DNA from: Lindgomyces ingoldianus
Taxonomy: Eukaryota; Ascomycota; Dothideomycetes; Pleosporales; Lindgomycetaceae
Length of the DNA stretch: 64,000 nt
Assembly (NCBI RefSeq): GCF_010093535.1
Contig: NW_022985172.1
Coordinates: forward strand, 857,756 to 921,755
Direction of reading: 5' to 3'
Shown: in pieces, positions 48,092 to 60,665 of the stretch
Position numbering within the stretch: the first letter of the stretch is position 1
How the letters are laid out: the number at the start of each line of letters is the position of its first letter
Program-made: the position numbers and the translations under genes
The notes under the pieces: model-generated
What the model saw: the letters and a program-made list of their open reading frames with translations, nothing else
Told to the model about the DNA's origin: nothing
The model's database searches: none

Positions 48092-51000
48092 TGTCACGGT
48101 ATCCTCCCCGGATCCTAGACATAACTGTATTAGACGCGTACTAGAGTATTATTAGTGCACGTCTAACACAAATATAACACAACACAGACATAAACTTAAG
48201 CATAAACTGCTTTAACACTAACTAAACTTAAAATAGGCTTAATTTATACCTAAAGCGCTTAGACTTTTAAGCTAAGTATTTAATTACTAATTTTCTTTTA
48301 AACTTTTCTATTTCTTACATAACATCTTATACCTACTATAATACCTTACATAGTAATTAAACTAGACCTCTATAAAGCTTTATAACCTTACTTATGCATA
48401 ATTATAACATTATGTTGTGTTAAAACTTTAGCTAAGAATAGCCTTTAAATTTAATCTAATAAGCTTAGTACTTACATAACTCTAAGCTATTAAAGTAAGC
48501 TAAGAAGCTTTTTAAAAAGCACTTACTTTATAAAAAAGCTGCTACATTATAAGCTTTAAAGCTTTTTAAAAGAACTTTAAAAAATAGCTTTATGTTATTA
48601 AGCAGTTTATTTTTACCTTAACTTTTATTATAGTAGTAGAAACTAAGAACTTACTAGCCTTAAAGCTTACCTAAAAGTCTAGAGATAGCTTAACTTTTTT
48701 CTGCCTAACACTACTTATAACTTATAACTTTTTTAACTTAGTAATAAAATCTAACTAACTTCTTAATCCCCTACTGTTTAATAGAAAACAGAAAGATCTA
48801 CCTTTTTTTCTACATAAGCTCTAATATAAACTTAAAGAAAACATAGACTAATTCCTCTTTAAACACTTTTAGTTACTATATGCCTACTTTTAACTTAACT
48901 ATAATGTAACAGCCTTAATTAACTTACTAATAAATAAAGATATTATTAACTTAAATTAATTTATAGTGTTTTTATAAGTAACTTATAAAGACCTAAATAA
49001 AAAGTTAATAGCCCTAAGTTACTTAAACACTTTATAATAAAAAAAAAAGCTTTACTTTACACTTTACTAAGTTCTGCTAACTTGCATCTAATATAGGCCT
49101 AAATAAAATAAGTTTAATTATAGCTTTATATAACTCCCTCTTAACTAAACTGTAACACGCTATAGTAGGAGAACCCCTCCTAAACAACCTTAACATGTAT
49201 GCAAACCTAATTACTACCTATAATAATAACATAAGGTTCCTCTCTGTACAAGCTCTAATACGCCCCTAAACTAGCGCAGTTATAAATAAGAACTTTAATA
49301 TAATAAAAATTAATTTAAATTATGCTTTAGTTAGTTCTAAAAAGCATAAAAATTATAAAAAAAAAAGTTAATGCTTTAAGTGTACTAAGTATAGTTATAT
49401 CTTTTAAAACTACTTTATTTTTTTTTCTTAAGTCTACGCAAGTAGCGCTACTAGCACTTATTAAAGATTTTTACTATTTTAATTTTATTTTTATAAAGGC
49501 TTTAACTTATATTTAAGCCCTAATCTTTTTTACTACTCTTAATGTAGCCGCAGCTATAGCAGTAGGAGCCTGTAAAAAGGCTTGTCCTAGGGCTAAGTTA
49601 CTCTCTAGGACTAATTTAACACTAGATCTTTACTAACTTATAGGCTAAGTCTCTTACTAATAACTAAAAGTACTAAGTTAATATTTTTATATATTTATAA
49701 TAAGAAACTATATTAGCCCTAATATAAGCTTTTATTAACTTAAAAGTAAATAGCATAAGTTACATTAATAAAAAACTAGCGCACAAACTAAATCTTTAAT
49801 TAATACTACTTACTTAAATAATTTACCTAACTAGATTTAATAGAAAATAACTTAAAAAAGGTTCTATTTTTTATACTATAACTATTATAATTACCTACTA
49901 ACACTATAAAAAGCAGATTAAGCTTTATGTAATAAACATAGGATGTTATAACCTAATCTTAGAATAACTATAGCTGTATTAGCATAAGGTTGCCTTTAAT
50001 TACTAAGAGTAAGTTCTAAACTTTAACTTTTTTTAATGCTAAAATATATACTTACACTTACACCTAAACAACACTTAAATAGCACTTAATATAGAAGGGT
50101 TTTAAACTTACTTTTTAATAACCTAAAGAAAAACTACTTAAGTAAGGCTAATAAGCTAGGCCTTTTACTAAAATAAGCTATGTAAAATAATTTAATAACT
50201 ACTTAAACTTAAAAAAAAAATGCCTTTAAAAAACTTTTACTTACCTAATTTAAACATAAATTAGGACTTAAATAGTAGATAGACATCTGCTACATAGAAC
50301 CTACCTTATTTATAACTCTAGCTTAATAACTAGATTATAAAATCTATGCAGTTATAATTTCTAATATAGACTAAGCTTTAGCTTTTTAAAAACACACTAA
50401 CTTAAAAATAATAGTCTCTTAAGACTACTATAACTTATTATATGTTTTTTTTAAGATAAGTCTAATAAGCTTTTAATACAACATCTATATAATTACTAAA
50501 TAACTTTTAAGCCTAGCAAATAACCTAGTTATAGGCTACTATATAAGATGTTGCGAAATAAATTAAAAGTGCTTTAAAAATACTTTAATAAAAACTTAAA
50601 AAAAAAAGTTTATTTAAGCTAGCTTTTTACTAGTAGTGTTACTTATACTATTTATAAAGAAACCTAGAGGTAGGCTTTAATTTTATGTTAACTACTAAGG
50701 ACTAAACACTATTACTATTAAAAACTAATACTTAATTTCTTTTTTATAAGAAACCCTAAGCTAACTAAGTAAAGTAAAGTATTTTATAAAGTTAGATATT
50801 ATTACTACCTTTAATAAGCTAAGAATAGTAAAGAGTAATAAGTAGCTAATAGCATTTTAGACTTAATATAGACTATTTAAGTACTTAGTAATGCTCTTTA
50901 GCTTAGCTAACACGCCTAGTACTTTTTAATATTTTGTAAATAACTTACTCTAACCCTACCTAGACATGTTCTATACTATGTATATTAACAATATTCTAAT

Positions 51001-53683
51001 TTACAGTAATAGCCTTTTAGAGCACAAACAGCATGTACGCTTAGTGCTAAAGGCTATAGAAGAAGCAGGTCTGTAACTTAACATAGACAAATATAAGTTC
51101 TACTAATTAAAAGTTACATATTTAGAATATGTAATCTCTATAAATAGCATCTAAATAAACCCTATTAAGGTTTAAACTATGCTAAATTAGTAATACTTAA
51201 AAAATGTAAAGAATGTTTAAGCTTTTATAAAATTTACTAACTTTTACTAATAATTTATTAACAACTTTTTATAGCTAGTAAGCCCTATAATTACACTTAC
51301 TAAAAAAAAGGTTTAATTTAACTTTAACTTAAATTACTAATAGTCTTTTAACTAGCTAAAAAAAGCTTTTACTAAAGCTCTAATACTCTACTACTTTAAC
51401 TTTAAACTACTAATACTTATAGAAGCTAATGCCTTAGACTACATAGTAGCAGGAGTTCTTTTCTAGACTAAGCTAGATAGGACTATTAAGCTTATTATAT
51501 ACTTCTTAAAAAAAATAAGTCTTATAAAAGGTAATTATAAAATTTATAATAAAAAATTACTTACTATAGTACACTGCTTTAAATAATAGCAACCTAAACT
51601 AGAAAGTGCAGCGCATTTAATATAGGTTCTATCTAACTATAAAAACTTATAGTACTTTATAACTATAAAATAACTTAGCTACTAATAAGCTTATTAGTTT
51701 AAATACTTATTTTATTTTAATTTTAAGATTACTTATTATTTTAGTTAAGATAAAGAAAAACTAAATACTTTTATAAAGCTATTTTTAAACCTTAACTTAA
51801 ATAAAATAAATTAAATAATTAATTAAATTATTACTAATAAGTATTTAAATAATAAATTTATTTAAAAAACTTTAGACCTACTTTAAAATAGCGCTAGTTA
51901 GTTAAAGAAAGTAACACTAGCTAACTATAAAAACTAAAATAGTAAGCTATATTACTATAACTAACTTATAATCTTTAATTTTAATAAACTAAGAATTAAA
52001 CTACTCTAAATTATATATAACTTGCCTGTTAGAGAACACCTAGGCAGAGAAAAGACTCTTAACCTACTACAGAGAGAGTACTACTAGCCCTGCATGTTCT
52101 ATACTATACGCTAATACATATTATGTTGCTATACTTACTATAAAGTAAAGGCCTTTTAAAAAAGGTATAATAGCCTGCTTAAACTACTTTTAATCTTTAA
52201 ATAAGCTTAGAAAGACATATTAATTAATTTTATTATAAACCTACTTTTATCTAAAGGGTATATAAATATTATAGTAGTTATTAATTACTTAACTAAGTAT
52301 TAACACTTAATACTATGTTCTTTTATAACTGCCTCTAATATAGCCTAGTTATTCTACTAATACATATAAGTTTACTATAGCCTGCCTAACATAATTATAT
52401 TAGATAGAGGTACGCAGTTTGTTTTAGCCTTTTAGAACAAACTTTATAAACAGCTTTAAATTATCCTCTATCTATCTATAGCTTTTTACCTAGAGACTAA
52501 TAGCTAGACTAAGAATATAAACACTATAATAAAATAAGTCTTATAAGTGTACATAAACTACTAGTAAAATAACTAGGTAAAATAGTTAGCTATAGTATAG
52601 TTTAAAGCTAATAATATAACATTTAAATTAACATAAGTATCTCTGTTCTTAGCAAACTATAAATACTACTTCTAAATAGAATTTAAACTACTTATAAATA
52701 CCTCTTAACTAACTTATTAATTTATATAAGTAATAAATATAAATAGACTTATTAATAAAATTTAAAATATATTTAAATACATTTATAAAAAGCTTACATA
52801 GGCTTAAGCTTTTTAATAAAAGTACATAAACTAATTCTAAACCTCTGCCCCTGCGTATGCAGCTAGCAAGAAGGTCTAGCTAGACACTAGAAATATCTAA
52901 ATAAACTAATAATTAAAGAAACTTAATTAGAAAAACTTTAGCCTCTTTATAGTAGCCTATATAGTCTTATTACACGCTTACTAATTAATCCTACCTAACA
53001 GCATAAAGATACACCCTGTGTTCTACGTATTGTTGCTGCGCTAAGCAGCCTCTAAATCTAACTATCTACCTAGACAGCTAAACCTGCCACCTAAACCTAT
53101 TATTATAAATAATAAACTAAAATATATTATAAAAGACATTAAATAGATCTAGTTTAATAAAAAAAACATATTTATAAATACTTTATAAAATAGACTAGAT
53201 ACAACAAACTGTTATAGAAACCTGCAGAAGCCTTATAAAAAAACTCTATAGTAACTTAATTCTACGCCTAATACTTATCTAAACTAAACCTGTACTCTAA
53301 TAAAAACAACTTAATGCTAGAACTACTAATGTAAAGGATTCCCTTTCTAATAAGAGGGGGAGTACTGTCACAGTATCTTCCCTAGATCCTAGACATAACT
53401 GTATTAAACATGTACTAGAGTATTATTAGTGCACGTCTAACATAAACATAACATAATATAGACATAAACTTAAGTATAAACTGCTTTAACACTAACTAAA
53501 CCTAAAACAGGCTTAATTTATACCTAAAGCGCTTAGACTTTTAAGCTAAGTATTTAATTACTAATTTCCTTCTAAACCTTTTTATTCCTCACACAATGTC
53601 TTGTACCTACTATAATACCTTACGTAGTAATTAAACTAGACCTCCGTGAAGCTCTATAACCTTACTCGTGCACAATCGTGACA
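48092..53683 (+). mobile_element. gypsy-3: complete Ty3/gypsy retrotransposon, 5592 bp
   Basis: LTRs 48092-48409 and 53366-53683 (318 bp each, TGTCAC...GTGACA), TSD agcta at 48087-48091 and 53684-53688, purine tract taagagggggagtac before the 3' LTR. A zinc knuckle CFKCTKYSYIFQNY is at 49372-49413. Protease-like GCYNLILE lies near 49943. RT has MYINNILIYS at 50979-51008. RNase H is ~51360-51660. Integrase has REHLGREKTLN near 52035 and an NFIINLLLSKGY core near 52225. A possible degraded chromodomain is near 53100-53240. Unlike gypsy-1 and gypsy-2 in LTR and sequence. RIP-inactivated; inserted in Pal-3. Confidence 0.93.
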
Positions 53684-54469
53684 AGCTATATGCGTAAAGA
53701 ATTTCCTTTTAAATAGCATTTATGGCTAATATAGCTAATTCTTTATACGCTAAGCATAATCTAGGCTATATTTACATAAACTAGCCTAGTATATTTATAA
53801 AGTGTTATTTAAAGCTTAAAGTAAAGTTTTAAGCGTAAGTATAGTTAAAAGATATTTAGCTAATTATAAACTCTATTTTACTAAAGTTGTACATGTTATT
53901 ATTTTAAATACTATACTTAGCTTTAATATTCTCCATAAGGCTAAACCTGCTTTAAATTACTTTAGAACTTTTATAAAAAGCTTTTTTATAGTTATACTTA
54001 TGCTTAAACATTACTTTAAGCTTTAAATAACGCTTTATAAATATACTAGGCTAGTTTATGTAAATATAGCCTAGATTACACTTAGCGCGTAAAGAATTAG
54101 CTATATTAGCTATAAATGCTATCTAAGAGGAAATTTCTTATGCATATAGCTTAAGTATAGTCTTAATAATTACTTACTTCTTTTTATTACCTAGCCTTTA
54201 TAATTTAGCTATAGAATTAGCTTATTAAAGTTGTCTAGTGCTATAGTTATTTATTATTTTTTATAAGACTTTATATATAGCTATTGCACATTTCTTTAAG
54301 ATTTTTATGTCTTGTTTAAAAGCTTAAAGTATAAGCTATATCTAACATTCTTTTAGCACATCTAAGTAGTGTTATAGAGAATGTATTAGTGTAAGAAAAG
54401 TAGTTTAGTAAGGTCTTAGTAAAAGTAAGTAATTTAGGTGTGTAAGCAACTTGCCTGTGAAGTATGTTA

Positions 54470-55325
54470 AGTGTTTATATAGATTTTTTTATTATAAGAG
54501 TTTTTTTAGAAGCTTATAAGCTCTTAGTTAAGGCTACTTAAAGAAAGTAGCTATAAAAACACTATATAAAGTATTTTAAGCACTTTATTATTATAAGTAA
54601 TAAATGCTTTAAAGAAGTTTATTTAAAGGTGCTCTAGATTAACTAGAGTAATACATATACTACTTCTTTTTAAAAGTATTATATATATACCTCTGCTTTC
54701 TGCACCTTTAGGCTTACTTAGGTTATTAGAATCTTACCTCTATATTTTTTAGCTTATGTGTGTAGCTAGTCCCTAGCTTTTTTTATTATACACATGTTTA
54801 AAAGGTGCCTTACTTACTTTAACTAAAGCTATAAAAGATAATGTTTTAGTATAAAAAGTAAAAGTTAATTTTTTAACTAGTAAGTTAGCTATTTAACTTA
54901 ATAAGCTTAGTAAATCTACTTCTCTAGTTAAGTGCACTTCTTAGAGATTACTAGTATACTTATGCCTACTCTATATAGGGCGTGTTGTAGAGCTATCTGT
55001 AAGCTCTAGCTTAGAAGTTAGCTTTAAAGTAATAAGTGCTATATATTTATTAAAAACTACATAAATATTTAGTAACTTACTTATTATACTTATTACCTAC
55101 ATAGTTACTTTTACCTTTAAGTGCTAATTCTCTAGCTAGCTAACTTAAGTTTTAATAAGCTTTTTAGTTTCTACACTTTTAAGCTTACACTTTTAAGGCT
55201 TTAAAATTAGTATATTACTTTACTACTTATCTAACTTTTAAAGTAAAAGCTTAAAGGCTTCTTTTCTATTATAAATTTTACTTTACTTATTAAAAATTTT
55301 AAAAGTTTTTTTTAAAAAATTAGCT
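54470..55325 (-). pseudogene. Copia pol segment, no motif read
   Basis: AT-rich, stop-dense 0.86 kb between Pal-3 and Pal-5. By position it should carry integrase C-terminal or linker sequence of the minus-strand Copia, but I could not read a diagnostic motif. Confidence 0.4.
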
Positions 55326-55327
55326 TA

Positions 55328-57559
55328 ACATACTTTACAGGCAAGTTGCTTACACACCTAAGTTACTTACTTTTACTAAGAGTCTACTAAACTACTTTTC
55401 TACACTAATGCATTCTCTATAACACTACTTAGACGTGCTAAAAGAATGTTAGATACAGCTTATACTCTAAGCTTTTAAATAAGACATAAAACTTTTAAAA
55501 AAATGTGCTATAGCTATGTATAAAGTTTTATAAAAAATAATAAATAACTATAGCGCTAGATAACCTTTATAAGCTAATTCTACAGCTAAATTATAAAGGC
55601 TAGGTAATAAAAAGAAGTAGGTAATTATTAAGACTATACTTAAGCTATATGCGTAAGGAATTTCCTCTTAAATAGCATTTATAGCTAATATAGCTAATTT
55701 TTTACACGCTAAGCATAATCTAGGCTATGTTTACATAAACTAGCCTAGTATATTTATAAAGTGTTATTTAAAGCTTAAAGTAATATTTAAGTGTAAGTAT
55801 AACTATAAAAAAGCTTTTTATAAGAGTTCTAGAGTAATTTAAAGTAGGTTTAGCTTTATAGAGAATATTAAAGCTAAGTATAGTATCTAAGATAATAACA
55901 TGTAACGTACCTAACAGGTTGGCCGGCTACACAGGTTGGCCGGCCACTTTTGCCAAGCCCCTACTAAAACCACCCTATTCTCTCGCAAAACAGCCTACTT
56001 TAGCCCTATATAAAGTAATATAACATAAGATATTATTTAAAGTCTACTTCTACTACTTACTTACACATACACAAGTTATGCCTAGTTTAATTACACTACT
56101 TGTATTACCTTTAACTTAGCTTACCTTTTTTAGCGCGCACTTGCGTCTTTAGCTTCCTTTTATTACTACGCGCTCTAAACTTTTTTAAAGTAGTTAGACA
56201 AGCTCTATTCTTAACTATTAAAGTTTTTTTTACTTAAATCTGCTTTTTTTTATATAATTTATGTTATGTAGTAGCTTTATTTACTACTTAAAGCTTTATA
56301 ATCTTATAGCCTACTTTATTATGTTAATGCTCTAGATAACTATTATCTACTTTTTATTACTTTACTATATTACTTTTAGCTGTCTTTGTCTCTCTAAAGC
56401 TATAATAACTGCTCTAGTTAATATCTAGCCTATTATAAAGCCTAACTTGTTAAAGTTATACCTATTTTTATTTTAGATACTGTACTTAGCTTTTATGTTA
56501 GCTACTAGGCAAAACTAGCTTTAAATAACTTTTAGATTCTTATAAAGCGCTTTTTTATAATTATACTTATAATTAAACTTTATTATAAACTTAGGGTAGT
56601 GCTTAACCTACATACTAGTCTAGTTTAAGCTAACCTAGCCTAGATTACACTCTGTAGGCAAGAAATTAGCTATATTAGCTATTGCTATAAGCTTAAAAAG
56701 AAATCTGTGTGTAATAAGCTTAAGTATGTACTTAATAACTACTTTTTTTTAAGCTTAGTTAGATTTCTTAATTTAGGCTAGCATTCTGCTTGTAAAGGCT
56801 ATCTAGCGCGTTAATTACTTAGTGTTGTGTAAAAGACATTATAGATAGCTGCAGCGCGTTATAAGAAAAGTTTTAAGTCTTATTTAAAAGCTTAAAAAGT
56901 AAGCTATATTTAATGTTCTTTAGAAGATTTAATCTAGTGTTGTTGTTAAGGCATTATGTAGATAGGTAGAGTTTAGTAGAGGCTTGGCAAAAGTGGCCGG
57001 CTAACCTGTGTAGCTGGCTAACCTGTTAGGTACGTTATAACTTTAGTAAAATAAAGTTTATAATTAGCTAAATATTTTTTAACTATACTTACGCTTAAAA
57101 CTTTACTTTAAGCTTTAAATAACACTTTATAAATATACTAGGCTAGTTTATATAAACATAGCCTAGATTATGCTTAGTGCGCAAAGAATTAGCTATATTA
57201 GCTATAAATACTATCTAAGAGGAAATTCTTTACATATATAGCTTAAGTATAGTCTTAATAATTACCTACTTCTTTTTATTACCTAGCCTTTATAATTTAG
57301 CTATAAAATTAGCTTATAAAGGTTATTTAGCGCTATAGTTATTTATTATTTTTTATAAGACTTTATATATAGCTATAGCATATTTCTTTAAGAGTTTTAT
57401 GTCTTATTTAAAAGCTTAAAGTGTAAGCTGTATCTAATATTCTTTTAGCACATCTAAGTAGTGTTGTGGGGAATGCATTAGTATAAAAAGAGTAGTTTAG
57501 TAGGGTCTTAGTAAAAGTAAGCAACTTAGGTGTGTAAGCAACTTGACTGTGAAGTACGT
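55328..57559. mobile_element. Pal-5: palindromic Fot derivative (1099 bp net) containing FotB-d2
   Basis: Left TIR acatactttacaggcaagtt (one RIP change), right ...gaagtacgt, TA/TA. Net length 1099 bp after removing FotB-d2. FotB-d2 sits in the loop. Loop orientation as in Pal-2. Confidence 0.88.
55905..57035 (-). mobile_element. FotB-d2: internally deleted FotB derivative, 1131 bp
   Basis: FotB TIRs (acgtacctaacaggttggcc) and TA/TA. Reverse orientation relative to FotB-d1 with the same internal deletion junction (ttatagcctactttattatg). Nested in the Pal-5 loop. TIRs are little mutated. Confidence 0.9.
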
Positions 57560-57561
57560 TA

Positions 57562-58789
57562 TTACTTTTATTTTTATAAAAGTGTGTCTTATTAAAAGCT
57601 ATGTTTTTTTATAGTAATTACTTAGTTAAGTAATAAAACTTATATTTTATAAATATTTAAAGCTTTATAGCTTATAAAATATTTTATGTAGCTCTATAAA
57701 GTTACTTTAAAGCTTTACTTCTAACACCTAGCTACTTACTTTCTATTAAGTAGGTAAGTGTAATAGCTATATACATAGGTTTTACTTTAATTAAGCTTTA
57801 AATTAGCTATAGCACTTCTTACCTACTCTAGCTTATAGTATTTAAAGTAGTTAGTAAACTACATGTCTAAGACTTTATTTAGTAAGTGTAAGTTATATAT
57901 GTGCAATAGGCTTATATTATATAGCTATGTTGCTGCGTTTACTACTTCTAGCTAAAGCTTTTTAAGAAGTCCTACACTGCTTTTTATTTTAATAGACTTT
58001 ATAATTATTTTTTATTTAGCTCTTTCTACAGCTTTATTTAGCTTATAAGTATATAGTAAAAAGCTTTTAATATTAATACTAGATTTTTTACTTAAAGCTT
58101 ATACCTTAACTTTTTATGCTAAGAGAGTGTAGTAGTGTTATTATTTTACTATATTTTACTAATCTAGAGCTTATATTAATTAGACACTATACTTTTAAAG
58201 TTCTTTATTACTTTTTAAATTTCTAAAAGCATTTTTACTTAAAAAAAGTATAAAAAATTTTTACTGCTATATTTATCTTTAATAATTATTATTTATAAAG
58301 CTTTGCTGCGCTCTAATAGTATATTAAACATATTCTATATAATTCTTTAAAATAAGTAGAGAGCTTGCTTTTTTAGTCTTCTTAATATAACCTGCTTAGT
58401 GTAAGTTGTTATGTAGTGCTTATAGTATACTTGCTTTATACTTATTATTTATACATTCTTTACACTTTTAACTAGAGCTTATAGAGCTTTAAGGCCTAGG
58501 TGTTTTATACGCGTATACTAAAGCTTTTCTAAGTCTAAGCATAAAAATATAGTTTATAAGTGCTAGCAATTTAAAAGCACACTTTACACTAGTAAGTAAA
58601 AAAACACAGCTTTATATTTAATAAACATAAAGTTATATTTTTAGTAAAGTATTATAAGTACCTTATTTTTCTCTAGCGTGCCTATGCGCAGTGTATAGTT
58701 AAGTTTTAAATACTATAGTCTTTTTTTTTAAATAAGTGTTTAAGATAATATTAATGTAAAATCTTTTTACTATAACTACTTTTTATAGT
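57562..58789 (-). pseudogene. Copia internal segment, degraded
   Basis: AT-rich 1.2 kb between Pal-5 and solo LTR-D, assigned to the Copia element by position only. Charged stretches read on the minus strand, but no integrase HHCC or DDE motif could be confirmed. Confidence 0.4.
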
Positions 58790-58794
58790 GTAAG

Positions 58795-58995
58795 TGTAAG
58801 GCCGGATGTCCCAGAACGGGCTAGTATGGCCTCACCTGACCTGTTTGGAGGTCGTATGACCTGTGCTTCGTATATAAGCATGAATCCTGACAAGCGAAGC
58901 TTGGCAGCGATTCGTCTCTCTTACAATACACTCCTATCTTTCTCCGAAAGCTTGCTCTCAGTGCTATCCGTGCTATTTACCATCCCATCTTTACA
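58795..58995 (+). repeat. Solo LTR-D, unmutated copy, 201 bp, TSD gtaag
   Basis: Starts tgtaaggccggatgtccc, ends catcccatctttaca, perfect TSD gtaag at 58790-58794 and 58996-59000. CA/TG/CG are abundant, in sharp contrast to the flanks. Contains a TATA-like cgtatataagc. A RIP-mutated copy of equal length lies at 15107. Confidence 0.93.
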
Positions 58996-60488
58996 GTAAG
59001 ATCTTCTATGCGCTTTTTTTATGCTTTATTTAACACTTTTTTAAGCTTTTTAGTTTTTGTTTTTTAAATTAAGAATAACTAAGTGCTAGCTTTTACTATA
59101 TGTAAACTTTAAGTTTTTTTAAATAACTTAAGTATAAGTAGCTTTATACTATTTACTAAGTGTGTAGCACTTTTATTATCTAAAATTATACTTATAAAAA
59201 GTAAGTAAGTGTTAAAATTTATAGTTATATACATTTTTAGTTTTACTAAAAGCGCTAGGTTAATAAGTGCAGTAATAATACTTTTTAAAAATGCTAGTTT
59301 ATTTAATTTTTTAATAGCTTTTAAAGTAAGAAAGACTTTATCTAGAATTACACAGCCTTTTTTAAGTAGTATAGCCTTTACTTTTTTATGCTACACTTAC
59401 TTAAGCCTTTTAAAAATCTTCTAGTGTATAGTTTTACTAAGCTTTTTTAGCTTTCTAGTAACTACTAATATAAAGTCTTTATAGTCTACTGCTTTTTATA
59501 AATAAAAGGATTACTCTAGAGCTCTATATAAGCATAGGTGGCCTAATTAGGCTAAAATAAATTAGGCTAAATTATTATCTAATTATCTACTAAGTGTTAT
59601 AAATATACCTATGCCTTAGTTATTTATATATAAAAAGTGCTTTTAAAGCATTATTAAAAAGATTTTACTAATTTTTTAAATTATTAAAGGTTTTTTACTA
59701 AGTGCGCTAGCCTTTATAACTCTTTAGTGCATAAAGCGCGCCTAGTCTAGTGCAAGCTTTAGAGCTAGGGCGTTTAAAAAGTCTTATGCAGCTAGCTAGC
59801 CTTCTACATTAAGAATCTTATAGGTCTTTACCTTAGTGTACAGAAAGTGCTACTGCTAGTACTAAGCTTCTAAGGTTATAGTGCTATGCTTTACCTTAGT
59901 AAAGTAAGCTTTATACTTTACTTAGATAAGATTTTTTATACTTATATTTATTAGTGCTAGCTTTTATTTTAAGGCTTATATAAGTGCTTATAAGGTAGAT
60001 TAGTTCTCTAACATAAGCTATATTATTATAAGTCTAAAAAGCTTTAGTGCAACAGTTATATTAACCTAGTTCTAAATTATCTAAAGATGTGTTGCACAGG
60101 AAGCCTAGTTGCTTAAGTAAGCTTAGTACTTAGTAATATTAGTTTAGTACTATATGTTAGCCTTTTCTAGAAAGTTCTTAGTAGTAATTACTCTAAGTGT
60201 AGGCATCTCTAGAGCGCTGTCTATAGGATTTAGAGCGGCTAGTCTATCTAGATTAATTATGTCCTATAGGTTTTTGCTAAGAGTATAGAACTAGAGCTAG
60301 ATAAACTAGAGAGGCTAGCTTGTGTAGTCCTTAAGCTAGTACACTCTTATTAGAAGAGGAGCATCTTAATTAGCTATAACATAGGCTTTAAAAGTAATAA
60401 GAATAAGAAAGCTTCTAAACAGCTTTTACTAGCGCTATAGTTATATAAAAAGAATTATCTTAGGTTCTTAAAGCGCTAGGCCTATAAC
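58996..60488 (-). pseudogene. Copia gag and 5' untranslated region, degraded
   Basis: The minus-strand frame over ~59960-60470 is closed only by TAG/TAA, with a gag-like stretch containing FYTLSKNL, DIINLDRLAALNP, EMPTLRVITTKNFLEKANI. Just inside the LTR the strand reads gttataggcc (60479-60488), resembling the initiator-tRNA half-molecule primer site of many Copia elements. 58996-59950 has no readable motif. Confidence 0.55.
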
Positions 60489-60665
60489 TGTAGAGGATAA
60501 AATAGCCTAGCAGTAGCTGTTTAGAAGATTAGATAAAGTAACTCTCCTATCTAAGAGAGCTGAAGGCTCTCCTTATATACACCAAGCTTCAGAACATAAT
60601 ATCTCTAGATCCCGAGCTGCGTCCCAGGCTCTGAGCCCCAGCCAAGGCTCTTAGTATACGCGACA
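60489..60665 (-). repeat. Copia 5' LTR, 177 bp
   Basis: On the minus strand it starts tgtcgcgtatactaagagcc and ends atcctctaca, with a TATA-like ggtgtatataagg. It directly precedes the primer-site-like sequence and gag. Its flank gttat may be half of a TSD; the other end of the element is lost. Confidence 0.65.

Larger units (their letters stand above)
46670..54467. mobile_element. Pal-3: palindromic Fot derivative (1099 bp net) containing Pal-4 and gypsy-3
   Basis: TIR acgtactttacaggcaagtt at the left; ...gaagtatgt at the right (one RIP change); TA/TA. Removing Pal-4 and gypsy-3 with their duplications leaves 1099 bp with the same arm-loop-arm structure as Pal-1. Inserted in the RT region of the Copia element. 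Confidence 0.88.
44751..60665 (-). mobile_element. Copia element fragmented by nested insertions (5' part; ~4.5 kb net)
   Basis: Read right to left: 5' LTR (60489-60665), gag (~59960-60470, with NLDRLAALNPIDSALEMPTL), unassigned pol sequence (57562-58789, 54470-55327), RT first half (46214-46669, YVKLLQALYRLCN-type motif near 46242-46276), RT second half with FFYVDNILYIY (YVDD box) at 44976-44990. Stops are TAG/TAA. It ends at LTR-E (44750), losing RNase H and the 3' LTR. Inserted blocks are FotB-d1, Pal-3 with Pal-4 and gypsy-3, Pal-5 with FotB-d2, and solo LTR-D. That all pieces belong to one element is inferred from order, strand and net length. Confidence 0.72.

Noticed and set aside
59209..59424. 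71-codon hydrophobic frame
   Set aside because: AT-rich, antisense to the Copia region; amino-acid bias only reflects T-rich codons.
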